Assembly (NCBI RefSeq): GCF_041431135.1
Contig: NZ_CP107799.1
Coordinates: forward strand, 1,302,001-1,366,000
Length of the DNA stretch: 64,000 bases
DNA from: Streptomyces sp. NBC_00554
GTDB lineage: Bacteria; Actinomycetota; Actinomycetes; Streptomycetales; Streptomycetaceae
Reading direction: 5' to 3'
Below are positions 50,890 through 59,804 of this stretch, one piece after another. Both the position numbers and the translations under genes were made by a program. The notes beneath the pieces were generated by a model. That model saw nothing but the letters and a program-made list of their open reading frames with translations, was not told the DNA's origin and did no database searches. The first letter of the stretch is position 1; each line of letters begins with the position of its first letter.

Positions 50890-51941
50890 TCCGCGCGGGA
50901 GTCGTCGGCGCCTCCGGGCTCGCCGGCGGCGATCTCATCCGACTGATCACCCAACACCCCGATATGGAGCTGACCTTCCTCGGCGGCTCCTCCAACATCG
51001 GCCGGCGCCCGGCCGAGCTGCACCCGAATCTCCGTCTCGACCTGGGACTGACGGTGCAGCCGGTCACCGAGGAGATCGCCGACCAGGTCGACGTCGTATT
51101 CCTGGCCACGCCGGCACCCGTGTCGGCGGAGCTGGCCGCGCTGCTCGCTGACCGGGTACCGGCCGTCGTGGACCTCAGCGGCGCCTTCCGGATCCGCACC
51201 CCGGAGCTGCACGACCGCTGGTACCCGAAGGTCAAGCGGCGCACCGACCTCGCGGACCGCTTCGTGTACGGCGTACCGGAGCTGATCGGCGACCAGTTGG
51301 CGGACGCGGCGCTGATCTCGCTGCCCGGCTGCTACGCCACCGCGATCACCCTGGGCCTCGCCCCGCTCACCCTCGGCCTCGGGCTGAACCTGAAGACCGT
51401 GGTGGTGGACGGCAAGAGCGGCTCCAGCGGCGGCGGCCTGCAGCTGCGCACCTCCGACCTGCACCCGTTCCGCAGCGGCGCCATCACCCCGTACTCCCCC
51501 ACCGGACACCGGCACGCCGCCGAGGTCGGCGACTTCCTGGAGCGCGGCAAGCCCGGAACCATCGGCTCGCTGAGCATGTCCGCGTACGGCGTCTCACATG
51601 TGCGCGGCCTGCTCACCAGCTCCTACGTGTTCACCGACGACCCCGTCGACCAGCGCGAGCTGCAGCGGGCGTACATCCGCTACTACAAGGAGCACCGCTT
51701 CGTGCGGGTGCGCCGGCACGCCGAGACGCTGATCCCGGTACCCGACCCGCAGGCCGTGCTGGGCTCCAACTACTGCGACGTGACGGCTTTGCACGACGAG
51801 GAGGGCGGCCGGATCGTCGTACTCGCCGCCCTCGACAACCTGGTCAAGGGCGCGGCGGGCCAGGCCGTCCAGGCCGCCAACATCCGGTTCGGGCTGCCCG
51901 AGGAGACAGGTCTGACGATGCAGCCGGTGATGCCCGCATGA
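50886..51941 (+). CDS. LysY/ArgC-like semialdehyde-forming reductase
   Basis: A 351-aa ArgC-family reductase. VVGASGLAGGDLIRLI binds NADPH. The catalytic Cys is in SLPGCYATAITLGLAPL, and the conserved His in GHRHAAEVGDFL. It should reduce the phosphorylated carrier-bound acid to the semialdehyde. Overlaps its neighbours by 4 bases on both sides. Confidence 0.93.
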   Translation: MIRAGVVGASGLAGGDLIRLITQHPDMELTFLGGSSNIGRRPAELHPNLRLDLGLTVQPVTEEIADQVDVVFLATPAPVSAELAALLADRVPAVVDLSGAFRIRTPELHDRWYPKVKRRTDLADRFVYGVPELIGDQLADAALISLPGCYATAITLGLAPLTLGLGLNLKTVVVDGKSGSSGGGLQLRTSDLHPFRSGAITPYSPTGHRHAAEVGDFLERGKPGTIGSLSMSAYGVSHVRGLLTSSYVFTDDPVDQRELQRAYIRYYKEHRFVRVRRHAETLIPVPDPQAVLGSNYCDVTALHDEEGGRIVVLAALDNLVKGAAGQAVQAANIRFGLPEETGLTMQPVMPA

Positions 51942-52741
51942 GCGAGACGACATCCGGGACCACACCAACCGTGGTGAAACTGGGCGGCAGTTGCCTGGAC
52001 GACCTGGCCGGCGACTGGTGGGACGACCTGGCCCGGCACGGCCGGGAGCGGCCGCTGGTCCTGGTGCACGGCTGGTCCAAGCCGCTGAAGCGGCTCAGCC
52101 CGCGCTACAGCGAGCCGTCGGCGATCCTGCGCGACCGGTACGGCAACCAGAGCCGCTGGACCACGCCCGAGGTCATCGCGGACATCAAGACCGTCAGCGC
52201 CCGCCTTGGCGAGGACGTCCTCGGCCGCCTCGAACAGCGCGGCATCACCGGGGAACGGCTGCTCGGCAGCGACGGGCTGGTCGCCGCCGGCGAGGGCGAG
52301 CGCTGGTGGTGGCAGGACAGGCAACTCGTCGAGCTGGAGAACCTGGTCGGCCCGATCACCGGGGTGGACCCGGCGGCGCTGAAGAACCTCCAGCCGGGCC
52401 ACGCCTACCTCGTCACCCCGCTGGCCAGGAACGCGGCGGGCCAGGAGGTCAACACCGACGCCGACCGGGCCGCCGCCGCCATCGCCGCCGCCACCGGCGC
52501 CACCGACCTGGTGCTCGTCACCGATGTCGCCCATCTGCTGATCGACGGGGAGCCTGTGCGCCGGATCACCGCGAAGGCCGCGGGCACCTTCCGCGACAAG
52601 GGCGCCACCGGCGGCATGCGCAAGAAGCTGCGTGCCGCGGGCGAGGCACTGGACGGGGGCGTGGAGCGCGTCGTCATCGGCAGCGCGACCGTCACGGACC
52701 TGCTCGCCGCCCGTACCGGCACCGCCATCACCCGCACCTGA
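51938..52741 (+). CDS. LysZ/ArgB-like carrier-bound acid kinase
   Basis: A 267-aa amino-acid kinase. VVKLGGSCLDDL at the N-terminus, LVLVHGWSKPLKRL, and NTDADRAAAAIAAATGA plus LVTDVAHLLIDG match LysZ/ArgB. The phosphorylated side chain is then reduced by the upstream ArgC-like enzyme. Completes the LysW-X-Y-Z set. Confidence 0.93.
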   Translation: MSETTSGTTPTVVKLGGSCLDDLAGDWWDDLARHGRERPLVLVHGWSKPLKRLSPRYSEPSAILRDRYGNQSRWTTPEVIADIKTVSARLGEDVLGRLEQRGITGERLLGSDGLVAAGEGERWWWQDRQLVELENLVGPITGVDPAALKNLQPGHAYLVTPLARNAAGQEVNTDADRAAAAIAAATGATDLVLVTDVAHLLIDGEPVRRITAKAAGTFRDKGATGGMRKKLRAAGEALDGGVERVVIGSATVTDLLAARTGTAITRT

Positions 52742-52752
52742 GGAGCAAGCAC

Positions 52753-53316
52753 GTGGCGCACTCCCGCGTACTCGTCGTCAACAACGGAACGCTGTCCCTG
52801 AAGCAGCTCCGCACCCGGTTCGAGGAGCTGGGCTCGGACACCGAGGCGGTCGACGCCGCGTCGGTGCCCGCCCGGCTCGACGGCCGCTACCAGGCGATCG
52901 TCCTGAGCGGCACCAAGGTGCGGGCCTACGACCGCGACTACTACAAGCCGCTCGTGGACCTCGTCATGACCTCCGACGTCCCGGTCCTCGGGATCTGCGG
53001 CGGCATGCAGATCCTCGCGGTCGCGGCCGGCGGCCGGCTCGCCGAGGGGCCGCAGCGGGTCGGCGGCCACGAGGCGCAGGTCGACAAGTCGGAGCCGCTC
53101 TTCACCTACGTGAAGCCGACGGTGACGGTCTTCCACCGGCACACCCTCTACCTCCAGGAGGCCCCCGAGGGCTTCCGCTCCATCGGCCGCTCCGAGCACG
53201 CGCCCGTGGAGTTCCTGCGCTCCGACGACGGCCGCATCTTCGGCGCCCAGGCGCATCTCGAGTTCCGCAGCGACGGCCTGGAGATCCTGCGCGGCTTCGC
53301 CCAGCTCTACCGGTGA
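52753..53316 (+). CDS. Class-I glutamine amidotransferase / C26 gamma-glutamyl-hydrolase-like protein
   Basis: A 187-aa GATase1-fold protein. The nucleophile Cys is in VLGICGGMQILAVAAGG, and the His-Glu pair in AQAHLEFRSDG. There is no synthetase partner domain. Stand-alone members hydrolyse gamma-glutamyl bonds or deamidate Gln. In this operon it could free the product from the carrier (no LysK-type peptidase is present) or convert the carrier's Gln61 to Glu. GTG 52753 follows AGGAG. This is inference. Confidence 0.85.
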   Translation: MAHSRVLVVNNGTLSLKQLRTRFEELGSDTEAVDAASVPARLDGRYQAIVLSGTKVRAYDRDYYKPLVDLVMTSDVPVLGICGGMQILAVAAGGRLAEGPQRVGGHEAQVDKSEPLFTYVKPTVTVFHRHTLYLQEAPEGFRSIGRSEHAPVEFLRSDDGRIFGAQAHLEFRSDGLEILRGFAQLYR

Positions 53317-53355
53317 CGGCCCCGCATCCCCGTACTCAAGGATTTGGACTAGGCA

Positions 53356-54474
53356 ATGAGTGATCTGGAAACCTCGCAGGACCCCGCGTTCACGGTCCAT
53401 CTGAACGGCAGCGGCGGCGCGCTCAAGGGCTGGGTGGTCGTCGACACGCTGTACGACGGTCTGGCCATGGGCGGTGTACGGATGACCCCGGGGGTCACCG
53501 AGGAGGAGGTGGCCGGCCTCGCCCGTGACATGACCCAGAAGTTCACGCTGGCCGGGCTGCCCATCGGCGGCGCCAAGGGCGGCATCGTCTCCGACGGCAC
53601 CGACCGCGAGGAGACCTTCCGTACCTTCGGCCGCACCGTGAAGCCGCTGCTGCACGGCGGTATCCACCTCGGCATCGACATGGGCGTCACCCCGGCCGAC
53701 CGGGCCGTGTTCTTCGACACGGCCGGCTACGACCCCCGCTACCGACTGGGCGCCCCGGACATGCCGATCGACTGGCGCACCTACTACGAGCCGTTGATCG
53801 ACTGCACCGGACACGGCGTCGGGGTCGCGGCGGTCACCGCCCTGGAGGCGAGCGGCCGTACCGGTTCGGCCCGGGTCGTGGTGCAGGGCTTCGGCGCGGT
53901 GGGCCGGGCGGTCGCGCGGTTCCTGGAGGACCGCGGGCATGTGATCGTGGGCGTCGCCGACGTCGAGGGCACCATCAGCGCCGACCGGCTGCCGGTGGCC
54001 GATCTGGTCGCCGTCACCGACGAGTTCGGGCGGATCGACCGCTCCCGGCTGCCGCAGCAGGTCACCGTCACCTCCGAACCGGACGCCTGGCTCGACGTCG
54101 ACGCCGACCTGCTGATCCTGGCGGCGCAGAAGCACGCGCTGAACGCGGACAACGCCCACCGGCTGCGGGCCGGTCTTGTGGTCGAGGGCGGCAACATCAG
54201 CTCCACCGCCGAGGCGCGGGACAAGGTGCGGGCCTCGGGCGCCTTCCTGGTGCCGGGCGTGATCGCCAACATCGGCGGGGCCGGCTCCGCCGCCCTGGCC
54301 GTCACCCGGGTAGTGCCCTTCGACCTGCCTGCGGAGGCCCGGAAGGCATGGGTCTTCGACTGGGTCGGCGACTGCGTACGCCGCAACACCCGGGATCTGC
54401 TGGAGATCGCCGCCGCCAGTCCGGGCGACCCTCTGACCGAGCTGCTCGACGTCCGCGGGAAGGAGCGCGGATGA
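53356..54474 (+). CDS. Glu/Leu/Phe/Val-type amino-acid dehydrogenase
   Basis: A 372-aa protein. KFTLAGLPIGGAKGGIV is the substrate Lys region, GIDMGVTPAD and TGHGVGVAAVTALE follow, and VVVQGFGAVGRAVARFLED is the Rossmann loop. ILAAQKHALNADNA is typical for the C-terminal half. It would reversibly aminate a 2-oxoacid. The stop overlaps the AMP-ligase ATG. Confidence 0.92.
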   Translation: MSDLETSQDPAFTVHLNGSGGALKGWVVVDTLYDGLAMGGVRMTPGVTEEEVAGLARDMTQKFTLAGLPIGGAKGGIVSDGTDREETFRTFGRTVKPLLHGGIHLGIDMGVTPADRAVFFDTAGYDPRYRLGAPDMPIDWRTYYEPLIDCTGHGVGVAAVTALEASGRTGSARVVVQGFGAVGRAVARFLEDRGHVIVGVADVEGTISADRLPVADLVAVTDEFGRIDRSRLPQQVTVTSEPDAWLDVDADLLILAAQKHALNADNAHRLRAGLVVEGGNISSTAEARDKVRASGAFLVPGVIANIGGAGSAALAVTRVVPFDLPAEARKAWVFDWVGDCVRRNTRDLLEIAAASPGDPLTELLDVRGKERG

Positions 54475-56159
54475 CCACGGCGGCGACCAAGCGCGCCACC
54501 CCGGACCCGGCCCCGCACACGGCCGAGTACCGGCGCCGGGGCTGGTGGCGGGACGAGACCTTCCTCGACGACCTGCACCGCCAGGCACAGCTACGGCCGC
54601 ACAAGCTCGCGATCGCGGGCCGCCGGATCGCCGAGTCCCGCACCGACACCCTCGACTACGCCGAACTGGCCCGCCTCACCGACCGGTTCGCTCTGGCCCT
54701 GCTCGAACTCGGCGTGCGGCGCGGGGACTTCGTCGCCGTCCAGCTCCCCAACCAGTGGGAGATGGTGGCGCTGATGTTCGCCTGCATGCGGGTCGGCGCC
54801 GTCATCTGTCCCATGTCGCCGGTCTGCCCCGAGGACGAGCTGCGCCACCGTCTCGGCCTCACCGAGGCCCGGGTGTGCGTGACGCTCCCGGAGTGGTCGG
54901 GCACCCCGCTGGCGGAGATCGTCACCGGCCTAAAGGACGAACTCCCCTCCCTCGACCACGTGTTGGTGGTGGACGGGCAGGCTCCCGAGGGCGCGCTGTC
55001 CTTCCACGACCACTTCGTGGCCACGGCCCGCGAGGAGCTCGGGGCCGGCGAAGGGCTCGGGGCCGCCGACCTGGACGGCCTGGCGCTGACGGCCGACGAG
55101 CCGTTCGTCGTGCTGTTCACCTCCGGCACCACGGGCGAGTCCAAGGGCGTGCTGCACAGCCAGAACACCGTCCACTCGGCCGTACGCGGCTATGTGGACG
55201 CCTTCGGGCTCGGCGACGACTGGGTCGCCGCCGTGTCCACGCCGCTCGTCCACTACTCGGGCTTCGCACAGGGCGTCCTCGCGGGCGTCATGCTCGGCGG
55301 CACGGTGGCGTTCCAGGACATCCGCAGGAACGAGGCGCTGCTCGACCTGGTCGAGCACTACGGCGCCACACTCCTGTACGGGCCGCCCGCCACCCTCGCC
55401 GACGTGGCCGCCTCGCAGCGGACCCGGAAGCGGGACACGAGCTCCCTGAAGCACGTGGTGATCGGCTCCGCGCCGGTCCTCGCCGAGCTGGCCGCCGAGG
55501 TCCACGACGCCCTCGGCGCCCGCGCCCACTCCCTGTGGGGCATGTCGGAGAACGGTCCGGTCACCATGACGCGGCCCGAGGACCCCGCCGACTGGGCGGC
55601 ACACAGCAACGGCCGGGCCATCGACGCCATGGAGACCCGCGTCGACCTGTCGGACATCAACGGCGAGAGCGACTCCGTGGGCCGGCTCCGGGTGCGCGGC
55701 GCGTCCCTCGCGCTCGGCTACCACCGGCGCGAGGAGGCGTTCGCGGCGGAGCTGGGCGCGGACGGCTGGTTCGACACCGGGGACCTGGCGCGGGACGACG
55801 GCCGGGGCGGCATCCGCATCATCGGCCGCGCCCGTGACGCGATCGTCCGCGACGGCCTGGTGGCGCCGATGACGGAGCTGGAGGCGCTGATCGGCAGCCA
55901 CCCGAACGCGGTCGAGGCCGCGGTGGTGGGTCTGCCGTCGGAGACGGCCCCCGGCGGGACCGAGATCTGCGCGGTGGTGGTCCCGGCAGGCGGCGCGGAC
56001 CCGTCGCTCGACGGCATCCGCAGGCACCTGAACGAGTCGGGCCAGGACCCCCGCTTCCTCCCGGACCGTCTGGAACTGCTCCCGGCTCTCCCGAAGACCT
56101 TGACCGGCAAGGTCCGCAAGGCGGAGCTGCGGCAGCGGTACGCCGCGCCGACGAGCTGA
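54471..56159 (+). CDS. Acyl/aryl AMP ligase
   Basis: A 562-aa ANL-superfamily adenylating enzyme. LFTSGTTGESKGVLHSQ is the P-loop, LWGMSENGPVTMT the A5 block, GWFDTGDLARDDGRGG the A7/A8 core and KTLTGKVRKAEL the catalytic Lys. It most resembles acyl-CoA synthetases such as cyclohexanecarboxylate-CoA ligase. It would activate a carboxylate for amide or thioester formation, perhaps joining the carrier-derived amino acid to an acid partner. Confidence 0.9.
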   Translation: MTTAATKRATPDPAPHTAEYRRRGWWRDETFLDDLHRQAQLRPHKLAIAGRRIAESRTDTLDYAELARLTDRFALALLELGVRRGDFVAVQLPNQWEMVALMFACMRVGAVICPMSPVCPEDELRHRLGLTEARVCVTLPEWSGTPLAEIVTGLKDELPSLDHVLVVDGQAPEGALSFHDHFVATAREELGAGEGLGAADLDGLALTADEPFVVLFTSGTTGESKGVLHSQNTVHSAVRGYVDAFGLGDDWVAAVSTPLVHYSGFAQGVLAGVMLGGTVAFQDIRRNEALLDLVEHYGATLLYGPPATLADVAASQRTRKRDTSSLKHVVIGSAPVLAELAAEVHDALGARAHSLWGMSENGPVTMTRPEDPADWAAHSNGRAIDAMETRVDLSDINGESDSVGRLRVRGASLALGYHRREEAFAAELGADGWFDTGDLARDDGRGGIRIIGRARDAIVRDGLVAPMTELEALIGSHPNAVEAAVVGLPSETAPGGTEICAVVVPAGGADPSLDGIRRHLNESGQDPRFLPDRLELLPALPKTLTGKVRKAELRQRYAAPTS

Positions 56160-56193
56160 ACTCCCCTCCTCCCCCTCCCTGTTGGAGCCAGAA

Positions 56194-57492
56194 ATGCCCG
56201 AACCCGCACCGGTCGCCATGTCGGCGACGCTCGCCGCCGACGAGGCCATGGCCCGGCGGCGTCGCGCCGGGGAGCAGGTGCTGTCGATGACCAGTGGCGA
56301 GATCGGCCTGCCCGCCCACCCCGCCCTGCGGGAGCGGCTGTCCGCCGCGGCGGACGAGAACGCGTACGGCCCCGTGCCCGGCAGTGAGGCGCTGCGTGCG
56401 GCCGCCGCCGGGTACTGGGGGCGCCGCGGACTCGCCACCGATCCCGCACTCGTCGTCGCCGGGCCGGGCAGCAAGCCGCTGCTGTTCGCGCTGCTGCTCG
56501 CCGTCGGCGGCGACGTGGTCGTGCCCGTGCCGAGCTGGGTGAGCTACGCGGCGCAGGCCCGGCTCGCGGGGGCCCGCCCCCTCGGCGTACCGACCCTGCC
56601 GGGCCAGGGCGGCGTACCGGACCCGGAGCGGCTGCGCGAGGCGGTCACCGTGGCGCGTGCCGCGGGGCAGGACCCGCGGTCCGTGGTGGTGACGGTGCCG
56701 GACAACCCGACAGGCACCGTCGCCTCGCCCGAAGTGGTGCGTCAACTGGCCTTGGTGGCACGTGAGTTGGATTTGGTCATCATCTCGGACGAGATCTACT
56801 GCGACCTCGTGTACGCCCCTTCGGCGCCCGCCGATTCCCCGGCCCGGCACGCCCCCGAGCGCACCGTCGTCACCACCGGGCTCACCAAGAACCTGGCGCT
56901 GGGCGGCTGGCGCACCGGGGTGGCCCGGCTGCCGGACAGCGAGCTCGGGCGGGCCCTGCACGGCCGGCTCGTCTCGATCGCCAGCCAGATCTGGTCCAGC
57001 CCGACGGCACCCGTGCAGACGGCGGCCGCTTACGCTTTCGGCGAGCCCCCGGAGATCACCGGGCACATCGCGGCGAGCCGTCGGCTGCACGAGGCGGTGG
57101 TGCGCGCGGTCGCCGCCCGTTTCACCGCGGCCGGCGCCACCCTGGCCCCGGTCCGCGCGACCTGCTACCTCTACCCGGACTTCGAACACCTCCGGGATCA
57201 TCTGGCGCGGACGCACGGCATCCTCGACGGCAACGACCTGGCCCGTTTCCTCTCCGAGCGACACGGCCTCGGCGTACTCCCCGCGAGCGCCTTCGGCGAG
57301 TCCCGGCACGCCCTGCGCATCCGGGCCGCGACCAGCCGCCTCTACGGCGACACGGACGAGCAGCGCCGGGCCGCCCTCGCGGCACCCGACCCTCTCGAAC
57401 TGCCGTGGATCCGTGAGGCAGTTGATCGCGTGGGCGCGATCCTGACCGACCTCACCGGCACTACCGCTCTCTCCCTCACCCCGCAGTCCTGA
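56194..57492 (+). CDS. PLP aminotransferase, class I/II
   Basis: A 432-aa aminotransferase. VPDNPTGTVASPEVV, IISDEIYCDLVY and TTGLTKNLALGGWRTG (PLP Lys) are the key motifs. ATG 56194 has GGAG 7 bases before it; a TTG at 56182 is less likely. By analogy with LysJ it could aminate the semialdehyde; it may instead act on a free oxoacid. Confidence 0.9.
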   Translation: MPEPAPVAMSATLAADEAMARRRRAGEQVLSMTSGEIGLPAHPALRERLSAAADENAYGPVPGSEALRAAAAGYWGRRGLATDPALVVAGPGSKPLLFALLLAVGGDVVVPVPSWVSYAAQARLAGARPLGVPTLPGQGGVPDPERLREAVTVARAAGQDPRSVVVTVPDNPTGTVASPEVVRQLALVARELDLVIISDEIYCDLVYAPSAPADSPARHAPERTVVTTGLTKNLALGGWRTGVARLPDSELGRALHGRLVSIASQIWSSPTAPVQTAAAYAFGEPPEITGHIAASRRLHEAVVRAVAARFTAAGATLAPVRATCYLYPDFEHLRDHLARTHGILDGNDLARFLSERHGLGVLPASAFGESRHALRIRAATSRLYGDTDEQRRAALAAPDPLELPWIREAVDRVGAILTDLTGTTALSLTPQS

Positions 57493-57527
57493 TTCCCCAC
57501 TCCCACGAGCCCAGGAGAACCTTCCCC

Positions 57528-58430
57528 ATGTCTGACCCGATCCTCTTCGAAGCCCTCTACCAGGGCGAACGTCACGTCGGCTTCGGCCTCCCCGAGCCGG
57601 GCACCGAGCAGACCCTGTACCGGGTCGCCGACGGGCAGCTCGCGGCGGCGTTCATCGCCACCGACGGCTCGGCGGACGCGATCAAGGCCGCCGTCACCGA
57701 AGGCGCCGAGACGGTCACCGTCACCGTCGGCGACCCGGAGGTGCGGCCGCTGCCGCCGCTGCTGCCGACGGCCACCGGGAACGCCCTGCTGAGCGGCTTC
57801 ATGGGCACGCACAAGAAGAAGTGGGGCGGAAAGAGCGCCCCGGAGGGCGAGTTCACGCCGCCCAAGTGGTTCTTCAAGGGCTTCGGCGACTGGGTGCGGC
57901 TCCCGGGCGAGCCGCTGACCGTGCCCGCGAACCCGGTCGCCCTCATCGAGGAGCCCGAGGTCGCCCTCGTCTACGTCAACGACGCCGACGGCACCCCGCA
58001 CTACGCGGGCTACACCTTCGGCAACGACCTGTGCGACATCGGCCTGCACCGCCAGGACCCCGGATACAACCCGTACTGCAAGCTGTGCGACACCGCCCTC
58101 ACGCCCTGGCTGTTCCTCGGCGAGCCGCCGGCCTCGGTGACCGGCCGGGTCACCATCGAGCGGGACGGCGCGACCGCCTGGGAGGGCAGCTTCGACTGCG
58201 GCGACGACGCCCTGTACTTCCGGATCCGGGACATGGCGGAGCACCTCTTCTCGTTCCCCGCGGTACGCCGGCCCGGACTGGTCAACTACGTTCTCCTGGG
58301 CGCCGATGAGGCCAGCTTCCACGACGGTTTCCGGATCGCCGACGGCGACCGCATCGCCATCGACGTCAAGAGCCACGGCGTGGCCTTCGACAACACGGTG
58401 CGGTACGTCTCCCCCGCTCCCCTCGTCTGA
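57528..58430 (+). CDS. FAH-superfamily (AraD1-like) protein
   Basis: A 300-aa fumarylacetoacetate-hydrolase-fold protein. EEPEVALVYVNDADG and AGYTFGNDLCDIGLHRQD contain the acidic metal ligands. YCKLCDTALTPWLFLGE follows with an unusual pair of Cys. FAH enzymes cleave C-C bonds or hydrate/decarboxylate oxo acids. Here it may clean up or shape the skeleton. The N-terminal 130 residues carry a basic HKKKWGGKS stretch. Confidence 0.8.
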   Translation: MSDPILFEALYQGERHVGFGLPEPGTEQTLYRVADGQLAAAFIATDGSADAIKAAVTEGAETVTVTVGDPEVRPLPPLLPTATGNALLSGFMGTHKKKWGGKSAPEGEFTPPKWFFKGFGDWVRLPGEPLTVPANPVALIEEPEVALVYVNDADGTPHYAGYTFGNDLCDIGLHRQDPGYNPYCKLCDTALTPWLFLGEPPASVTGRVTIERDGATAWEGSFDCGDDALYFRIRDMAEHLFSFPAVRRPGLVNYVLLGADEASFHDGFRIADGDRIAIDVKSHGVAFDNTVRYVSPAPLV

Positions 58431-58442
58431 GAGGCAGGCCCC

Positions 58443-59804
58443 ATGACCGCGGTCGTCAGAAAACAGGTGCACCTCGCGGCGCAGCTGCCCGGCATCCACA
58501 ACGTGACCGTCTGGTCCGACCCGCGGTCACGGAGCCAGATCGCCCTCGACTCCTTCGTACGGCTCGCGCGGACCGCCGAACGCGGCAGGTTCGACTTCTT
58601 CTTCCTCGCCGAGGGACTGCGACTGCGCGAGCACAAGGGCGAGTTCTACGACCAGGACGTCGTGGGCCGCCCGGAGAACCTGACGATGCTCGCCGCGCTC
58701 TCCGCCGTCACGAACCGGCTGGGACTGGCCGCCACCGTCAACGCCACCTTCAACGAGCCGTACGAGGTGGCGCGCAGGCTCGCGACCCTGGACCACCTCA
58801 GCGGCGGGCGGGCGGCCTGGAACGTGGTCACCAGCTTCGACGCGTTCACCGGCGAGAACTTCCGCCGGGGCGGCTTCCTCGCCGAGGCCGACCGCTACTC
58901 CCGGGCCGCCGAATTCCTGCGTGCGGCACGGGAGTTGTGGGACAGCTGGGCCGACGACGCGGTACGGGCGGACGCGCGGGCCGGTGAGTTCGCCGGCTCC
59001 GGCGCGGGTGCGTTCGCGCACCGGGGGCCCCACTTCGACATCTCGGGGCGGTTCAACACGCCGCGCGGCCCGCAGGGACACCCTGTGGTCATCCAGGCCG
59101 GGGAGTCCGACGCGGGGCGGGAGTTCGCCGCGCGGGACGCCGACGTCATCTTCAGCAAGTACAACACGCTCGACGAGGCCCGCACCTTCTACCGGGACGT
59201 CAAGGGACGCCTGGCCCGGTACGGCCGCCGCCCCGAGGACCTGTTGGTCGTCCCGACCGCCACCGCTGTGGTCGCCGACACCGACGCGGAGGCCGTGGCG
59301 TACGCCGAGGAGATCACCCGCGCCCAGGTGAGCCCGGGGACCGCGATCGCCCACCTGGAGGCGGTGTGGGGCCGCGACCTGTCGGCGTACGACCCGGACG
59401 GGCCGCTGCCCGACGTCGACCCGGAGCCCGACTCCCAGCTCCTGAAGGGGCATTCGGTGTTCCGCAAGGGCAGGGAGGAAACGGCACGGCGGTGGCGCAA
59501 GCTGGCCGAGGAGCGGGGGCTGAGCATCCGCGAGCTGGTCATCGAGGTCCACGGCGGCCAGACCTTCGTCGGGGGCCCGCGCACCGTCGCCGACGCCATC
59601 GACCACTTCGTGCAGAGCGACGGGGCCGACGGCTTCGTCCTCGTCCCGCATCTGACGCCCGGCGGCCTCGACGACGTGGTCGACCGGGTGGTGCCGCTGC
59701 TGCAGGAGAAGGGCGTCTTCCGCGAGGACTACACGGGGACGACGCTCCGGGACCACCTGGGCCTGCGCCCGCGCACCCGCACGTCCACCGAGGAGGACTC
59801 TTGA
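58443..59804 (+). CDS. FMN-dependent monooxygenase, NtaA/SnaA/DszA type
   Basis: A 453-aa luciferase-like flavin enzyme. RFDFFFLAEGLRLREHKGEF, LSAVTNRLGLAATVNATFNEPY, and GGRAAWNVVTSFD are hallmarks. VIQAGESDAGREFAAR is the flavin-phosphate part. Uses reduced FMN from a separate reductase to oxidise C, N or S. Next to the second family member 59801-61012, with which it may form an oxidation pair. Confidence 0.93.
   Translation: MTAVVRKQVHLAAQLPGIHNVTVWSDPRSRSQIALDSFVRLARTAERGRFDFFFLAEGLRLREHKGEFYDQDVVGRPENLTMLAALSAVTNRLGLAATVNATFNEPYEVARRLATLDHLSGGRAAWNVVTSFDAFTGENFRRGGFLAEADRYSRAAEFLRAARELWDSWADDAVRADARAGEFAGSGAGAFAHRGPHFDISGRFNTPRGPQGHPVVIQAGESDAGREFAARDADVIFSKYNTLDEARTFYRDVKGRLARYGRRPEDLLVVPTATAVVADTDAEAVAYAEEITRAQVSPGTAIAHLEAVWGRDLSAYDPDGPLPDVDPEPDSQLLKGHSVFRKGREETARRWRKLAEERGLSIRELVIEVHGGQTFVGGPRTVADAIDHFVQSDGADGFVLVPHLTPGGLDDVVDRVVPLLQEKGVFREDYTGTTLRDHLGLRPRTRTSTEEDS

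Noticed and set aside
48658..53316. Primary lysine or arginine biosynthesis operon
   Set aside because: No homoaconitase, LysK/ArgE-type or ArgJ genes; the carrier tail is atypical and the set is followed by AMP ligase and monooxygenase genes.
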